Below are positions 6,147-12,400 of a stretch of DNA of 12,400 nt, piece by piece. Positions within the stretch are counted from its first letter, which is position 1, and each line of letters opens with the position of its first letter. The translations under genes were made by a program, and so were the position numbers. The notes under the pieces were generated by a model. That model had not been told where the DNA came from. It saw only the letters and a program-made list of their open reading frames with translations, and made no database searches. The stretch covers positions 1 through 12,400 of the forward strand of contig JAUXQA010000113.1 in assembly GCA_030683195.1 (NCBI GenBank), given 5' to 3'. The stretch comes from Rhodoferax sp. GTDB taxonomy: Bacteria; Pseudomonadota; Gammaproteobacteria; Burkholderiales; Burkholderiaceae_C.

Positions 6147-7034
6147 ATGACCCTGGTTCAACTCAAGCATTTGATCGAACTCGCCAGCAGTGGCTCCTTC
6201 AGTCAATCGGCCAGCAAGCTCTTCATCACGCAGCCTGCCTTAAGCCGCAGCATCAAGGCGCTTGAAGACGATTTGGGACAACGCCTGTTTGACCGCATCG
6301 GACGAAAAAACGAGTTGACGCATTTCGGCCAGCACTTTGTGCAGCGCGCGCGGGTGCTGGTGGATGAGGCCAATGAGTTGCGCCAAACCAGCGCGCAACT
6401 GCAAAAAGGGGACATCGGCCAGTTTCGGGTGGGCATGGGTTCCGGGCCGGGCGCCATGCTGATGACGCCCTTGCTCATGTTGATGGCCACTGAGCACCCG
6501 CAGGCGCACATCGATATTTCACGCGGCAGCACCACGCTGCTGGTGCAGGCCTTGCGTGACCGCGTGCTGGATGCACTGATTCTGGATATCCGTTCGCTCC
6601 AGCCGTCCGCTGACCTGAAAGTGGAGGCGGTGCATGAGATGTCGGGCACCTTCATGTGCCGACCAGGTCACCCGCTGGCCCAACATCGCAGCGTGACCTT
6701 TGCCATGCTGTCGGGCTACCCCATTGCCTCTACGCCCCTGAGCGACGAAGTGGCGCGCATCCTGATGGAGCGCTTTGGTCCGCAAGCTCATCCCGCGCAA
6801 CTGGTCAACCTGCGGTGCGAAGAGATATCGAGCTTGCTCGATGTGGCGCGCGCCAGCGACGCCGTGGTGCTGACCATCCGCGCGTCGGCCCCGGATTTGA
6901 TCGAGCTGCCTGTAACCCCGGCATTGAACGCCAAGGCCCGTTTTGGCCTGGTCACCATGGCCTCTCGCAGCAACAGCCCCATGCTCCCCAAGGTGCGCGA
7001 CCTGATGCAGGCGGTCTTGCGGGATGTGGGCTGA
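6147..7034 (+). CDS. LysR-family transcriptional regulator (next to Bug-amidohydrolase operon)
   Basis: This 295-residue LysR-type regulator is of typical length and probably controls the divergent Bug-M20 amidohydrolase operon. Seen: an N-terminal winged helix-turn-helix with LKHLIELASSGSFSQSASKLFITQPALSRSIKALE, LGQRLFDRIGRK and LTHFGQHF (to about residue 65), and a linker helix. The effector-binding domain runs from about residue 92, with FRVGMGSGPGAM, the PQAHIDISRGST segment and VLDALILDIRS. The ATG is supported by TGGA about 7 bp upstream and by the standard MTLVQLKHLIELA start. It is only distantly similar to the LysR protein at 1314, so the two are separate regulators and not a recent duplication. 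The effector is unknown. Confidence 0.93.
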   Translation: MTLVQLKHLIELASSGSFSQSASKLFITQPALSRSIKALEDDLGQRLFDRIGRKNELTHFGQHFVQRARVLVDEANELRQTSAQLQKGDIGQFRVGMGSGPGAMLMTPLLMLMATEHPQAHIDISRGSTTLLVQALRDRVLDALILDIRSLQPSADLKVEAVHEMSGTFMCRPGHPLAQHRSVTFAMLSGYPIASTPLSDEVARILMERFGPQAHPAQLVNLRCEEISSLLDVARASDAVVLTIRASAPDLIELPVTPALNAKARFGLVTMASRSNSPMLPKVRDLMQAVLRDVG

Positions 7035-7116
7035 GCCTTCTGGTCACATAAAAATCTGAGCCCAGTTGCCCGCTGGCGCAAAATCTCAACCCCGGCCTTC
7101 TTGTGGCTTTGCCCGT

Positions 7117-9540
7117 GTGATTTCTTTGATTCAACTTTCCCAACTCAAAATTCTGGCCGTCGAGCAACTCCAGCGCCTTCGTCGCCCGACCCGGCGCGAG
7201 CTGATGTGGGTGCTGGCGGGCGTGCCGGCGCTGTTTCTGCTCTATGTGCTGGTGCTGATCCCGTTCACCCCCGGCATCAGCGACATCCGCAAGGCCCGGT
7301 TTGAGCAGCCTGCGCAAGTGCTCTCTGCGGATGGCAAGTTGCTGACCGAATTCAAGTGGGCCAACCGCGCCTGGGTGCCGCTGGAGGACGTGGCGCCCTC
7401 GGTGCTGGCCGCGCTCATTGCCACCGAAGACCACCGCTTTTACCAACACTTTGGCCTGGACTGGCGGCGCACGGCATCGGCTGCCCTCCACACCTTTTCA
7501 GGCAACCGGCAGGGCGGCTCCACCCTCACACAGCAACTCGCGCGCAACCTGTACCCGCAAGAAGTGGGCCGCGCGCCCACGCTCACCCGCAAGCTCAAAG
7601 AGGCCATCACTGCGCTCAAAATCGAGGCGGTGTACAGCAAACCTGAGATTCTGGCGACCTACCTCAACACGGTGCCCTTTCTCTACAACGCCTTTGGTAT
7701 CGAGATGGCGGCCCGCACTTATTTTGACAAATCGGCCAAGGAGCTTGACGTGCTGGAGAGCGCTACGCTGGTGGGCATGCTCAAGGGCAACAGCTACTAC
7801 AACCCGGTCCTTAACCCCGAGCGTGCCGTGCAGCGCCGCAACATCGTGCTGGCGCAAATGGTCAAGCGCGGCAAGCTTGACGCCGCCCGGTTTGAGACCC
7901 TCAAAGCCCGGCCACTGCGCATTGATTTTGAGCGCCAGATCGAACCCACCGGCCCGGCGCCGCACTTTGCCCAGGCGCTGCGCAAATGGCTCATTGAGTG
8001 GGCTGACCGCAACAACTACAACATCTACACCGACGCCCTGGTGGTGCACACCACGATTGATTCGCGCCTGCAAACCCTGGCCAACCAGGCAGTGGCGCGC
8101 CAGGGAGCCCAGCTCCAGACCCTGGCCGATGCCGCCTGGCGCCCGCGCGCTGTCTGGGGCGAAAAAAGCGCGTTGGTGCAAACCTTGGTGCGCGAGACGC
8201 CCGACTATCGCAACGCACTGGCAAGTGGCCTCAGTGCCCCGGAGGCGTTGAAGAAGCTGCTGCTTGACGCTGCCTTCATGGGCCGCCTGCGAGAGGAAAA
8301 AACCCGGGTACAAGCCGGCTTCATGGCGCTGGACCCTCGCAACAGCCAAGTCCGCGCGTGGGTGGGCAGTCGCGACTTCCGGCAAGACCCGTTTGACCAT
8401 GTGCAGCAGGCCCGGCGCCAGCCCGGCTCCACCTTCAAGCCCTTTGTTTACGGCGCCGCGTTTGACAAAGGCGCCAGCCCCGATGACACCCTGGTGGACC
8501 AGGCCGTGGAAATTCCGCTCAAGGGTGGCGAAATCTGGCGCCCCAGTGACGCCACGCCGCCCAGTGGCCGCCCGTTCACCCTGAGTGACGGCCTGGCATA
8601 TTCCAAAAACACCATCACCGCACAGCTGATGCAAAGCGTGGGCCCGGCCCGGGTGGCCAAACTGGCACGGGCCATGGGTGTGCGCACCAGCCCGCTGGAG
8701 TTGGTGCCCTCGCTGGCCCTGGGCACCAGTCCGGTCAGCCTTTTTGAGATGGTCAACGCCTACGGCACCCTGGCCAACGGCGGCGGCTACCTGGCCCCGG
8801 TGCTGGTTACCCGCATTGAAAACCGCCAGGGCGAGGTGCTGGCCGAGTTTGCCCCGGCAGCGGCCGAGGTGGTGCTGACTCCCGAGGTCAACCACACCTT
8901 GCTCGACGCCCTGCGCGGCGTGGTGGACAAAGGCACAGGCAGCGCCATTCGCAGCCGCTTTGGCATCCGCGCCGACGTGGCCGGCAAGACCGGCACCACG
9001 CAAGGCAACGCCGACGGCTGGTTCATCCTGATGCACCCGCAATTGGTGATGGGTGCCTGGGTGGGCTTCAACGACGGCCGCGTGACGCTGCGCAGCGACT
9101 ACTGGGGCCAGGGCGCCAACAGCGCCTTGCCGATCGTGGGCAACTTCACGGCGCAAGCCCTGCGCGCCCGCGTGATCGACCCCCGCGCCAAGTTTGCAGC
9201 GCCGCCAGAAGGCTTTTTCAGCCAGCTGCGGGATCGTTTGGGGGACTGGTTTCAGCAGCTCTTTGGCTCCGCGCCACCGACCGTTTCACCACCCGCTGTG
9301 CCACCTCTGGCGCCGGTTGAAGTCCGGCCAGCGCCGCCCGTTGAGCTGGTGCCACCTGCCGAGTTGATGGTCAACCCGCCCACCGAGCCCATGACCGCGC
9401 CCGGGCCCGCGCCCGAAGTGCCAGCGCAGCCCCAGCCCCAGCGGCCTGCAGTGCCCATGACCCCCGCACCGCCGTCCGGGCCGCTGGACCCGACGGGGAA
9501 TCTGGCTCAAGACGCTGCTGCTGCAGTACCAGCAAGCTAA
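7117..9540 (+). CDS. Class A penicillin-binding protein (GT51 transglycosylase plus transpeptidase)
   Basis: This bifunctional peptidoglycan synthase is anchored in the inner membrane and acts in the periplasm. Numbered from GTG 7117 (807 residues): a cytoplasmic N-terminus rich in Arg, one membrane helix at about 31-48, and the GT51 domain. GT51 includes ATEDHRFYQHFG with catalytic Glu104, GGSTLTQQLARNL (133-145) and KLKEAITALKIE. The transpeptidase has PGSTFKPF with nucleophile Ser438 and Lys441, the SKN triad at 496-498 and KTGT at 624-627. All catalytic motifs are intact. A strongly proline-rich tail of about 75 residues (718-791) ends the protein. No in-frame ATG occurs before 7204, which would cut into the region just before the membrane helix; GTG 7117, TTG 7126 and TTG 7066 are alternatives, none with a clear ribosome site. 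The orthologue name (PBP1A or another class A type) is not settled. alkB follows 5 bp later. Confidence 0.9.
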   Translation: MISLIQLSQLKILAVEQLQRLRRPTRRELMWVLAGVPALFLLYVLVLIPFTPGISDIRKARFEQPAQVLSADGKLLTEFKWANRAWVPLEDVAPSVLAALIATEDHRFYQHFGLDWRRTASAALHTFSGNRQGGSTLTQQLARNLYPQEVGRAPTLTRKLKEAITALKIEAVYSKPEILATYLNTVPFLYNAFGIEMAARTYFDKSAKELDVLESATLVGMLKGNSYYNPVLNPERAVQRRNIVLAQMVKRGKLDAARFETLKARPLRIDFERQIEPTGPAPHFAQALRKWLIEWADRNNYNIYTDALVVHTTIDSRLQTLANQAVARQGAQLQTLADAAWRPRAVWGEKSALVQTLVRETPDYRNALASGLSAPEALKKLLLDAAFMGRLREEKTRVQAGFMALDPRNSQVRAWVGSRDFRQDPFDHVQQARRQPGSTFKPFVYGAAFDKGASPDDTLVDQAVEIPLKGGEIWRPSDATPPSGRPFTLSDGLAYSKNTITAQLMQSVGPARVAKLARAMGVRTSPLELVPSLALGTSPVSLFEMVNAYGTLANGGGYLAPVLVTRIENRQGEVLAEFAPAAAEVVLTPEVNHTLLDALRGVVDKGTGSAIRSRFGIRADVAGKTGTTQGNADGWFILMHPQLVMGAWVGFNDGRVTLRSDYWGQGANSALPIVGNFTAQALRARVIDPRAKFAAPPEGFFSQLRDRLGDWFQQLFGSAPPTVSPPAVPPLAPVEVRPAPPVELVPPAELMVNPPTEPMTAPGPAPEVPAQPQPQRPAVPMTPAPPSGPLDPTGNLAQDAAAAVPAS

Positions 9541-9545
9541 CTCCT

Positions 9546-10190
9546 GTGGACCTCTTTGACAGCCTGCCCCCCGACACCGCGCTGACGCCCATGGCGCCCG
9601 GCGCGGTGCTGCTGCACGGTTTTGCCCGCGAGGAGGATGCGTTGCTGTTGCAAGCCATTGAGTCCGTCTTGACGCAAGCCCCCCTGCGCCACTGGCAAAC
9701 CCCCGGCGGCTACACCATGTCGGTGGGCATGAGCAACTGTGGGCCGCTGGGCTGGGTGTCTGGCGCCAGCGGCTACCGCTACACCGCCCAGGACCCTGCC
9801 TCCAGCCAACCCTGGCCTGCCATGCCGGAGAGCCTGATGGATCTGGCTCAGCGCGCCGCAGCGCAGAGTGGTTACCCTCACTTTGAGCCCGACGCCTGCC
9901 TGATCAATCAGTACGCGCCCGGCGCCAAGCTCTCACTGCACCAAGACAAAGACGAGCACGACCTGAGCGAGCCCATCGTGTCGCTGTCCCTGGGGCTGCC
10001 TGCCGTGTTTCTGTTTGGCACCGCCAGCCGCGCTGACCGGCCCCAGCGCTGGCGCCTGGTACATGGCGACGTGGTGGTCTGGGGCGGGCCTTCAAGGCTG
10101 GCGTTTCATGGCGTCAACGCCCTGGGCGATGGCGAGCACTCGCTATTGGGGCGGCGCCGGTTGAATCTGACGTTTCGGCGGGTGCGGTAG
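9546..10190 (+). CDS. alkB: AlkB alpha-ketoglutarate/Fe(II)-dependent DNA demethylase
   Basis: AlkB oxidatively removes methyl groups from N1-methyladenine and N3-methylcytosine in DNA, using Fe(II), oxygen and 2-oxoglutarate. The 214-residue protein matches Escherichia coli AlkB in length and motif order. Seen: MDLFD start, TPGGYTMSVGMSNCG with the nucleotide-recognition lid, GYPHFEPDACLINQYAPGAKLSLHQDKDE with Fe ligands His132 and Asp134, LSLGLPAVFLFG, HGDVVVWGGPSRLAFHGV with Fe ligand His188, and RRLNLTFRR with Arg205, Asn207 and Arg211 for 2-oxoglutarate and substrate. The start is GTG at 9546, 5 bp after the PBP stop, chosen because it aligns with the conserved MxDLF start; the lack of a good ribosome site suggests translation coupled to the PBP gene. 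No ada gene or Ada-box is visible. Its last 48 bp overlap the glycosylase gene on the other strand. Confidence 0.96.
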   Translation: MDLFDSLPPDTALTPMAPGAVLLHGFAREEDALLLQAIESVLTQAPLRHWQTPGGYTMSVGMSNCGPLGWVSGASGYRYTAQDPASSQPWPAMPESLMDLAQRAAAQSGYPHFEPDACLINQYAPGAKLSLHQDKDEHDLSEPIVSLSLGLPAVFLFGTASRADRPQRWRLVHGDVVVWGGPSRLAFHGVNALGDGEHSLLGRRRLNLTFRRVR

Positions 10191-11303
10191 TTTTTTGGCA
10201 GATGACCCCTCTTTCTCGGATGCTCCCGCTTGTAAAAACGTCTCCATGCGTTGCAACTCGTCATCCAGCGCAGCAGAAAATGCCCCGCCGGGCGGTGGCT
10301 TGCCCGCCACGTAGCCCAACTCTGCTTGCATCTGCCCGCCAACCACCGACACATTGCCCCAGCCGATGACCTGCTCATGCCACAGGAGCGGCAGCGCGTA
10401 ATAGCCCCGCACCCGCTTGGCTGCGGGCGTGTAGGCCTCAAAGCGGTAGGCCCAGCCCCACAGGTGTTCAAAGCGGCGGCGGTCCCATACCAGGGGGTCA
10501 AACGGGGCCAGAAGGCGCACCACCTCATCGGGCGCATGCCGGCGGGAGGCCGGATTTTCAGTGGCGGGCCAATAGTAGGTTTGGCCGTCGACCTGTGCAT
10601 GGGCCAGGCGCTCTTTTGCACGACCAAAGGCATCGCGGCGCCAGTGCGCCCATTGCGGCACGCCACCACGCAGGTGGTTGATCAACTCACTTAAAGAGCG
10701 CTCGGGCAGCGGTGCGTACTTGCGCACGATCACGTCCACCAGCGCGTCCAATGCGGGCTGAGGCTCGGGCACGCTCGCCGGTGCAGTGCGCTCGGCATAG
10801 GTGCGCACCCCGCTGGCGCGGCCCGCGATGCGCAGCAGGCCGCGGTAATGCATGTCGTCCAGCAACTGAGTGCTGGCGTTACTGGAGCCGCCAAACCAGT
10901 TGCGTGAGCTGCCGTGCGCAAAATGCGCGTCCACCACCCGTGGGTGCACCACGCCGTGCGCCCGCACAAAGCCCAGTACCGCGTCCATTTGACTTTGCCG
11001 CTCTTCCGTCAAGGTTGTCCTGGGCGTGCGCGGATGCATCAGCGCCTGCGTGGCGCGCGGCAAGAAGCCGTAGTTGACGAAGAAGTCTTCCTCGATGTCC
11101 AGCGCCGCATAGCGCCGCTCCAGGTCGCCCGCGCGGTAGTCCTTGACCCTGTGGCGCAGCGTCAGGTCTTGCGCACGCGCCGGCGCACGAATCGGGTCGG
11201 CCTGTACAAAGCCCAGTCGGGTGATGGCCTTGGGTAAGGTGGTGGGCGCAAACAGCGTGCGCGCGACGGCATAGCGGCGCAGGGTTTCCAGGGTGATGGG
11301 CAT
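10143..11303 (-). CDS. YcaQ/AlkZ-type winged-helix DNA glycosylase (HTH_42 family)
   Basis: This belongs to the winged helix DNA-binding family PF06224. Characterised members (AlkZ, YcaQ/AlkX) are DNA glycosylases that excise bulky alkylated bases or unhook interstrand crosslinks. It has 386 residues against about 400 in the family. Seen: LETLRRYAVARTLF at the N-terminus, then GFVQADPIRAPARAQDLTLRHR, where Gln34-Ala-Asp36 is the Q-phi-D catalytic motif of the YcaQ class (AlkZ has Q-phi-Q). Further landmarks are RYAALDIEEDFFVNYGFLPR, FGGSSNASTQLLDDMHYRGLL, LLAPFDPLVWDRRRFEHLWGWAYRFEAYTPAAKRVRGYYALPLLW and GYVAG. The ATG at 11303 fits the family start; its ribosome site is weak. The last 30 or so residues are a low-complexity Lys/Pro tail outside the family domain, and its final 15 codons run antisense to the end of alkB. 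Which lesion it removes is not readable. Confidence 0.9.
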   Translation of the reverse strand: MPITLETLRRYAVARTLFAPTTLPKAITRLGFVQADPIRAPARAQDLTLRHRVKDYRAGDLERRYAALDIEEDFFVNYGFLPRATQALMHPRTPRTTLTEERQSQMDAVLGFVRAHGVVHPRVVDAHFAHGSSRNWFGGSSNASTQLLDDMHYRGLLRIAGRASGVRTYAERTAPASVPEPQPALDALVDVIVRKYAPLPERSLSELINHLRGGVPQWAHWRRDAFGRAKERLAHAQVDGQTYYWPATENPASRRHAPDEVVRLLAPFDPLVWDRRRFEHLWGWAYRFEAYTPAAKRVRGYYALPLLWHEQVIGWGNVSVVGGQMQAELGYVAGKPPPGGAFSAALDDELQRMETFLQAGASEKEGSSAKKLPHPPKRQIQPAPPQ

Positions 11304-11478
11304 GGTTGCAGGCGGTTTGGGCTGGGTAACAACACCCTACACGCGGAACTGCGTAGTGGGCCTGAACTGGCTGAATTTGACAGTTTGGAAGGTGTTGAGG
11401 GTGATTAATGGATCAAATAGGCCTCTGGCCGGCGTATTGCTTTGGTTCAAAGCTATCAAATACAGAGCGAGTAACGGG
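11304..11478. other. Intergenic stretch, lower GC, no gene seen
   Basis: This is the gap between the start of the glycosylase gene and the end of the DUF2442 gene. It is richer in A and T than its surroundings and must hold the glycosylase promoter, but I see no convincing -35/-10 pair. A short open frame crossing it on the plus strand (from 11293) has no ribosome site or recognisable protein and is left out. Confidence 0.5.
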
Positions 11479-11739
11479 CTACTGACTCGCCGCCTTTGAC
11501 ACCAATGGAAACGCCGATGGATCACGAATGGACTCGACCGACAGATCAGCGTCGAGTTGGGGCCAATAGAGGTGATCGGGCGTGGGCCAGAGAACATCGG
11601 TCAGCTGGTCGATGCTGGCCTTTTTGAACCACGGAAAATGCTCAAAGGGAACCAGTAGTTCCTCGTCATTCAGGAGCAACCAGAATCCGTGTTTCGAGAT
11701 GTGGGTGACTTCAGCCGCCGAAGTGGTGGTGCCATGCAT
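11479..11739 (-). CDS. DUF2442 domain-containing protein
   Basis: This is an 86-residue protein of unknown function. Seen: an N-terminal beta-rich part, TSAAEVTHISKHGFWLLLNDEELLVPFEHFPWFKKASIDQL, then LYWPQLDADLSVESIRDPSAFP. The PWF block, the WPxLDxDLSVExI block and the final FP are the hallmarks of DUF2442. The start at 11739 is chosen because GAGGAG stands 8-9 bp upstream; an in-frame ATG at 11769 lacks such a site. It overlaps the end of the DUF4160 gene by 29 bp in another frame, so the two are translationally coupled. DUF2442 genes often occur next to DUF4160 genes and the pair has a toxin-antitoxin-like layout. I do not know of proof of that role, and none is visible here. Confidence 0.85.
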   Translation of the reverse strand: MHGTTTSAAEVTHISKHGFWLLLNDEELLVPFEHFPWFKKASIDQLTDVLWPTPDHLYWPQLDADLSVESIRDPSAFPLVSKAASQ

Positions 11740-11950
11740 TTCGAATCTCCTCAATGTGCGTCTCAACAATCATTTGCGCTTCACGGCATTGTTTGACAGA
11801 CAAGCCTGTATGGTTCGCCAAGCCAATTTGCGGCGTGAGCCAGAACTTTGCCTCGCCATCCGGATGAGAAACATGGACATGAATGCGCGTTTCTTCGCGG
11901 GAAAAGAAAAAGAGTCTGAACTGCCCGTCTCGTACAACTGTGGGTGCCAT
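11711..11950 (-). CDS. DUF4160 domain-containing protein
   Basis: This 79-residue protein of unknown function covers a whole DUF4160 domain. Seen: APTVVRDGQFRLFFFSREE, then IHVHVSHPDGEAKFWLTPQIGLANHTGLSVKQCREAQMIVETHIEEIRNAWHHHFGG. The FFFS, HVHV and GEAKFWL blocks and the AWxxHF end define the family; the paired histidines hint at metal or nucleic acid binding, but that is inference. It is the first gene of the pair with DUF2442, stop overlapping start. The ATG at 11950 has no clear ribosome site. It sits inside a pair of 12-bp direct repeats that may be an operator. The gene is 88 bp downstream of the VOC gene on the same strand. Confidence 0.85.
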   Translation of the reverse strand: MAPTVVRDGQFRLFFFSREETRIHVHVSHPDGEAKFWLTPQIGLANHTGLSVKQCREAQMIVETHIEEIRNAWHHHFGG

Positions 11951-11961
11951 CGTGCAACTGT
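11930..11961. repeat. 12-bp direct repeat pair across the DUF4160 start
   Basis: TCGTACAACTGT (11930-11941) and TCGTGCAACTGT (11950-11961) match at 11 of 12 positions and are 20 bp apart, about two helical turns. The start codon of the DUF4160 gene (11948-11950) lies at the edge of the second copy. An 8-bp palindrome, ACTGCAGT, follows at 11962-11969. The layout would suit an autoregulatory binding site, but it could be chance. Confidence 0.4.
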
Positions 11962-12038
11962 ACTGCAGTGAGCCGTGTCTGTGATTGCGGATTTACCGTA
12001 GCGGCAAACGTAGCATGGGCCAAACCCCGCCCTTTACC

Positions 12039-12400
12039 TCAGCCCATGGGCGTGCACAGCTCCACCAAAAAGCCATTGATATCCGCCACATACGCAATCG
12101 TCTGCCCCCAGGGCATTACCTCCAGCGGGCGCATCGGCTTGGCACCTGCGGCAATGGCGCGCGCCAGGGCGCTCGCCACATCCGGGGTGCAGAGTGCAAT
12201 CTCGAAGCAGGGCGCATAGGCGTCTGCCGCCTGCGGGTTCTTGCCCAGCTGCCGCATCAAGTGGTGAGCCGAAAACGCCAGCGCCGTGCTGCCGGTTTCC
12301 AGCTCACCGTAGTCCCCGCTCTCATGTAAAAACCGCGTAGTCAGCCCAAAGGCCGCCTCGTAAAACTTGAGCGTGGCAGGGACGTCAGGCACGTAGAGGA
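12039..12400 (-). CDS. VOC/glyoxalase-fold family protein, N-terminus cut by window edge
   Basis: This is a vicinal oxygen chelate superfamily protein (glyoxalase/bleomycin-resistance/dioxygenase fold) of unknown substrate. Visible residues begin LYVPDVPATLKFYEAAFGL, which is the first beta-alpha unit. They continue with FLHESGDYGELETGSTALAFSAH, then the second unit ALCTPDVASALARAIAAGAKPMRPLEVMPWGQTIAYVADINGFLVELCTPMG. The Glu in GFLVEL is at the usual metal-ligand place of the second unit. The reading frame stays open through Leu-Tyr upstream of the GTG at 12392, and the LYVPDV strand normally follows another 8-10 residues, so the true start lies beyond 12400. About 120 of an expected 130-140 residues are present. 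It could be a resistance or dioxygenase relative; the sequence does not decide. Confidence 0.85.
   Translation of the reverse strand, partial: LYVPDVPATLKFYEAAFGLTTRFLHESGDYGELETGSTALAFSAHHLMRQLGKNPQAADAYAPCFEIALCTPDVASALARAIAAGAKPMRPLEVMPWGQTIAYVADINGFLVELCTPMG

Noticed and set aside
7051..7088. AAAATCTGA/AAAATCTCA repeat before the PBP gene
   Set aside because: It is short, imperfect and in an AT-rich gap; chance is a sufficient explanation.
7498..9156. A 552-codon minus-strand open frame across the PBP gene
   Set aside because: It is antisense to intact GT51 and transpeptidase motifs, has no ribosome site and encodes a low-complexity His/Gly/Ala-rich product.
11441..11480. A stretch with AAAGCTATCAAATACAGAGC resembling dispersed intergenic repeats of Comamonadaceae
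   Set aside because: Only one copy is in the window, and I cannot confirm family membership without searching the genome.
11293..11499. A 68-codon plus-strand frame between the glycosylase and DUF2442 genes
   Set aside because: It has no ribosome site, no recognised domain and overlaps the start and end of two supported genes.
12014..12048. CATGGGC/GCCCATG inverted repeat at the end of the VOC gene as a terminator
   Set aside because: The 21-nt loop is long, no T-run follows on the minus strand, and part of the stem is a simple GCCCATGGGC palindrome inside the coding end.

Overview
The window is GC-rich DNA with dense bacterial gene packing. Protein content points to a betaproteobacterium of the order Burkholderiales, most likely Comamonadaceae. 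The main reasons are two stand-alone Bug/TctC-type periplasmic binding proteins beside LysR regulators, a class A penicillin-binding protein followed by alkB, and a tandem glycine riboswitch before a DadA-type dehydrogenase. The family assignment is inference from protein style, not from a marker gene.

Layout. (1) 1-2276: a maleate-type module. A maleate isomerase gene (maiA-like) and a downstream Bug solute-binding protein, cut by the window edge, are transcribed leftward. A divergent LysR regulator lies on the other side of a 128-bp control region. (2) 2298-3837: a DadA-type FAD amino acid dehydrogenase on the minus strand. Its leader contains a tandem (two-aptamer) glycine riboswitch, and a hairpin terminator shared with lysR1 lies at its 3' end. 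(3) 3873-7034: a second LysR/Bug module. A divergent LysR regulator faces a Bug protein gene, and one base after that gene begins an M20 amidohydrolase of the hippurate hydrolase/N-acyl amino acid hydrolase type. (4) 7117-11303: cell wall and DNA alkylation repair. A class A PBP is followed 5 bp later by alkB. The end of alkB overlaps, tail to tail, a YcaQ/AlkZ-type winged-helix DNA glycosylase gene. (5) 11479-11950: a small overlapping DUF4160/DUF2442 pair on the minus strand. (6) 12039-12400: a 5'-truncated VOC/glyoxalase-fold protein.

How the parts may work together. The maiA-Bug-LysR block looks like regulated uptake and isomerisation of a cis-dicarboxylate. In the second block an M20 amidohydrolase could release an amino acid from an N-acyl conjugate. 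The next gene on the same strand is an amino acid dehydrogenase behind a glycine sensor, so a hippurate-like substrate, glycine release and glycine oxidation form a testable chain. The AlkB dioxygenase and the AlkZ-type glycosylase are two different alkylation repair routes placed back to back. I found no rRNA, tRNA, CRISPR array, insertion sequence or origin.
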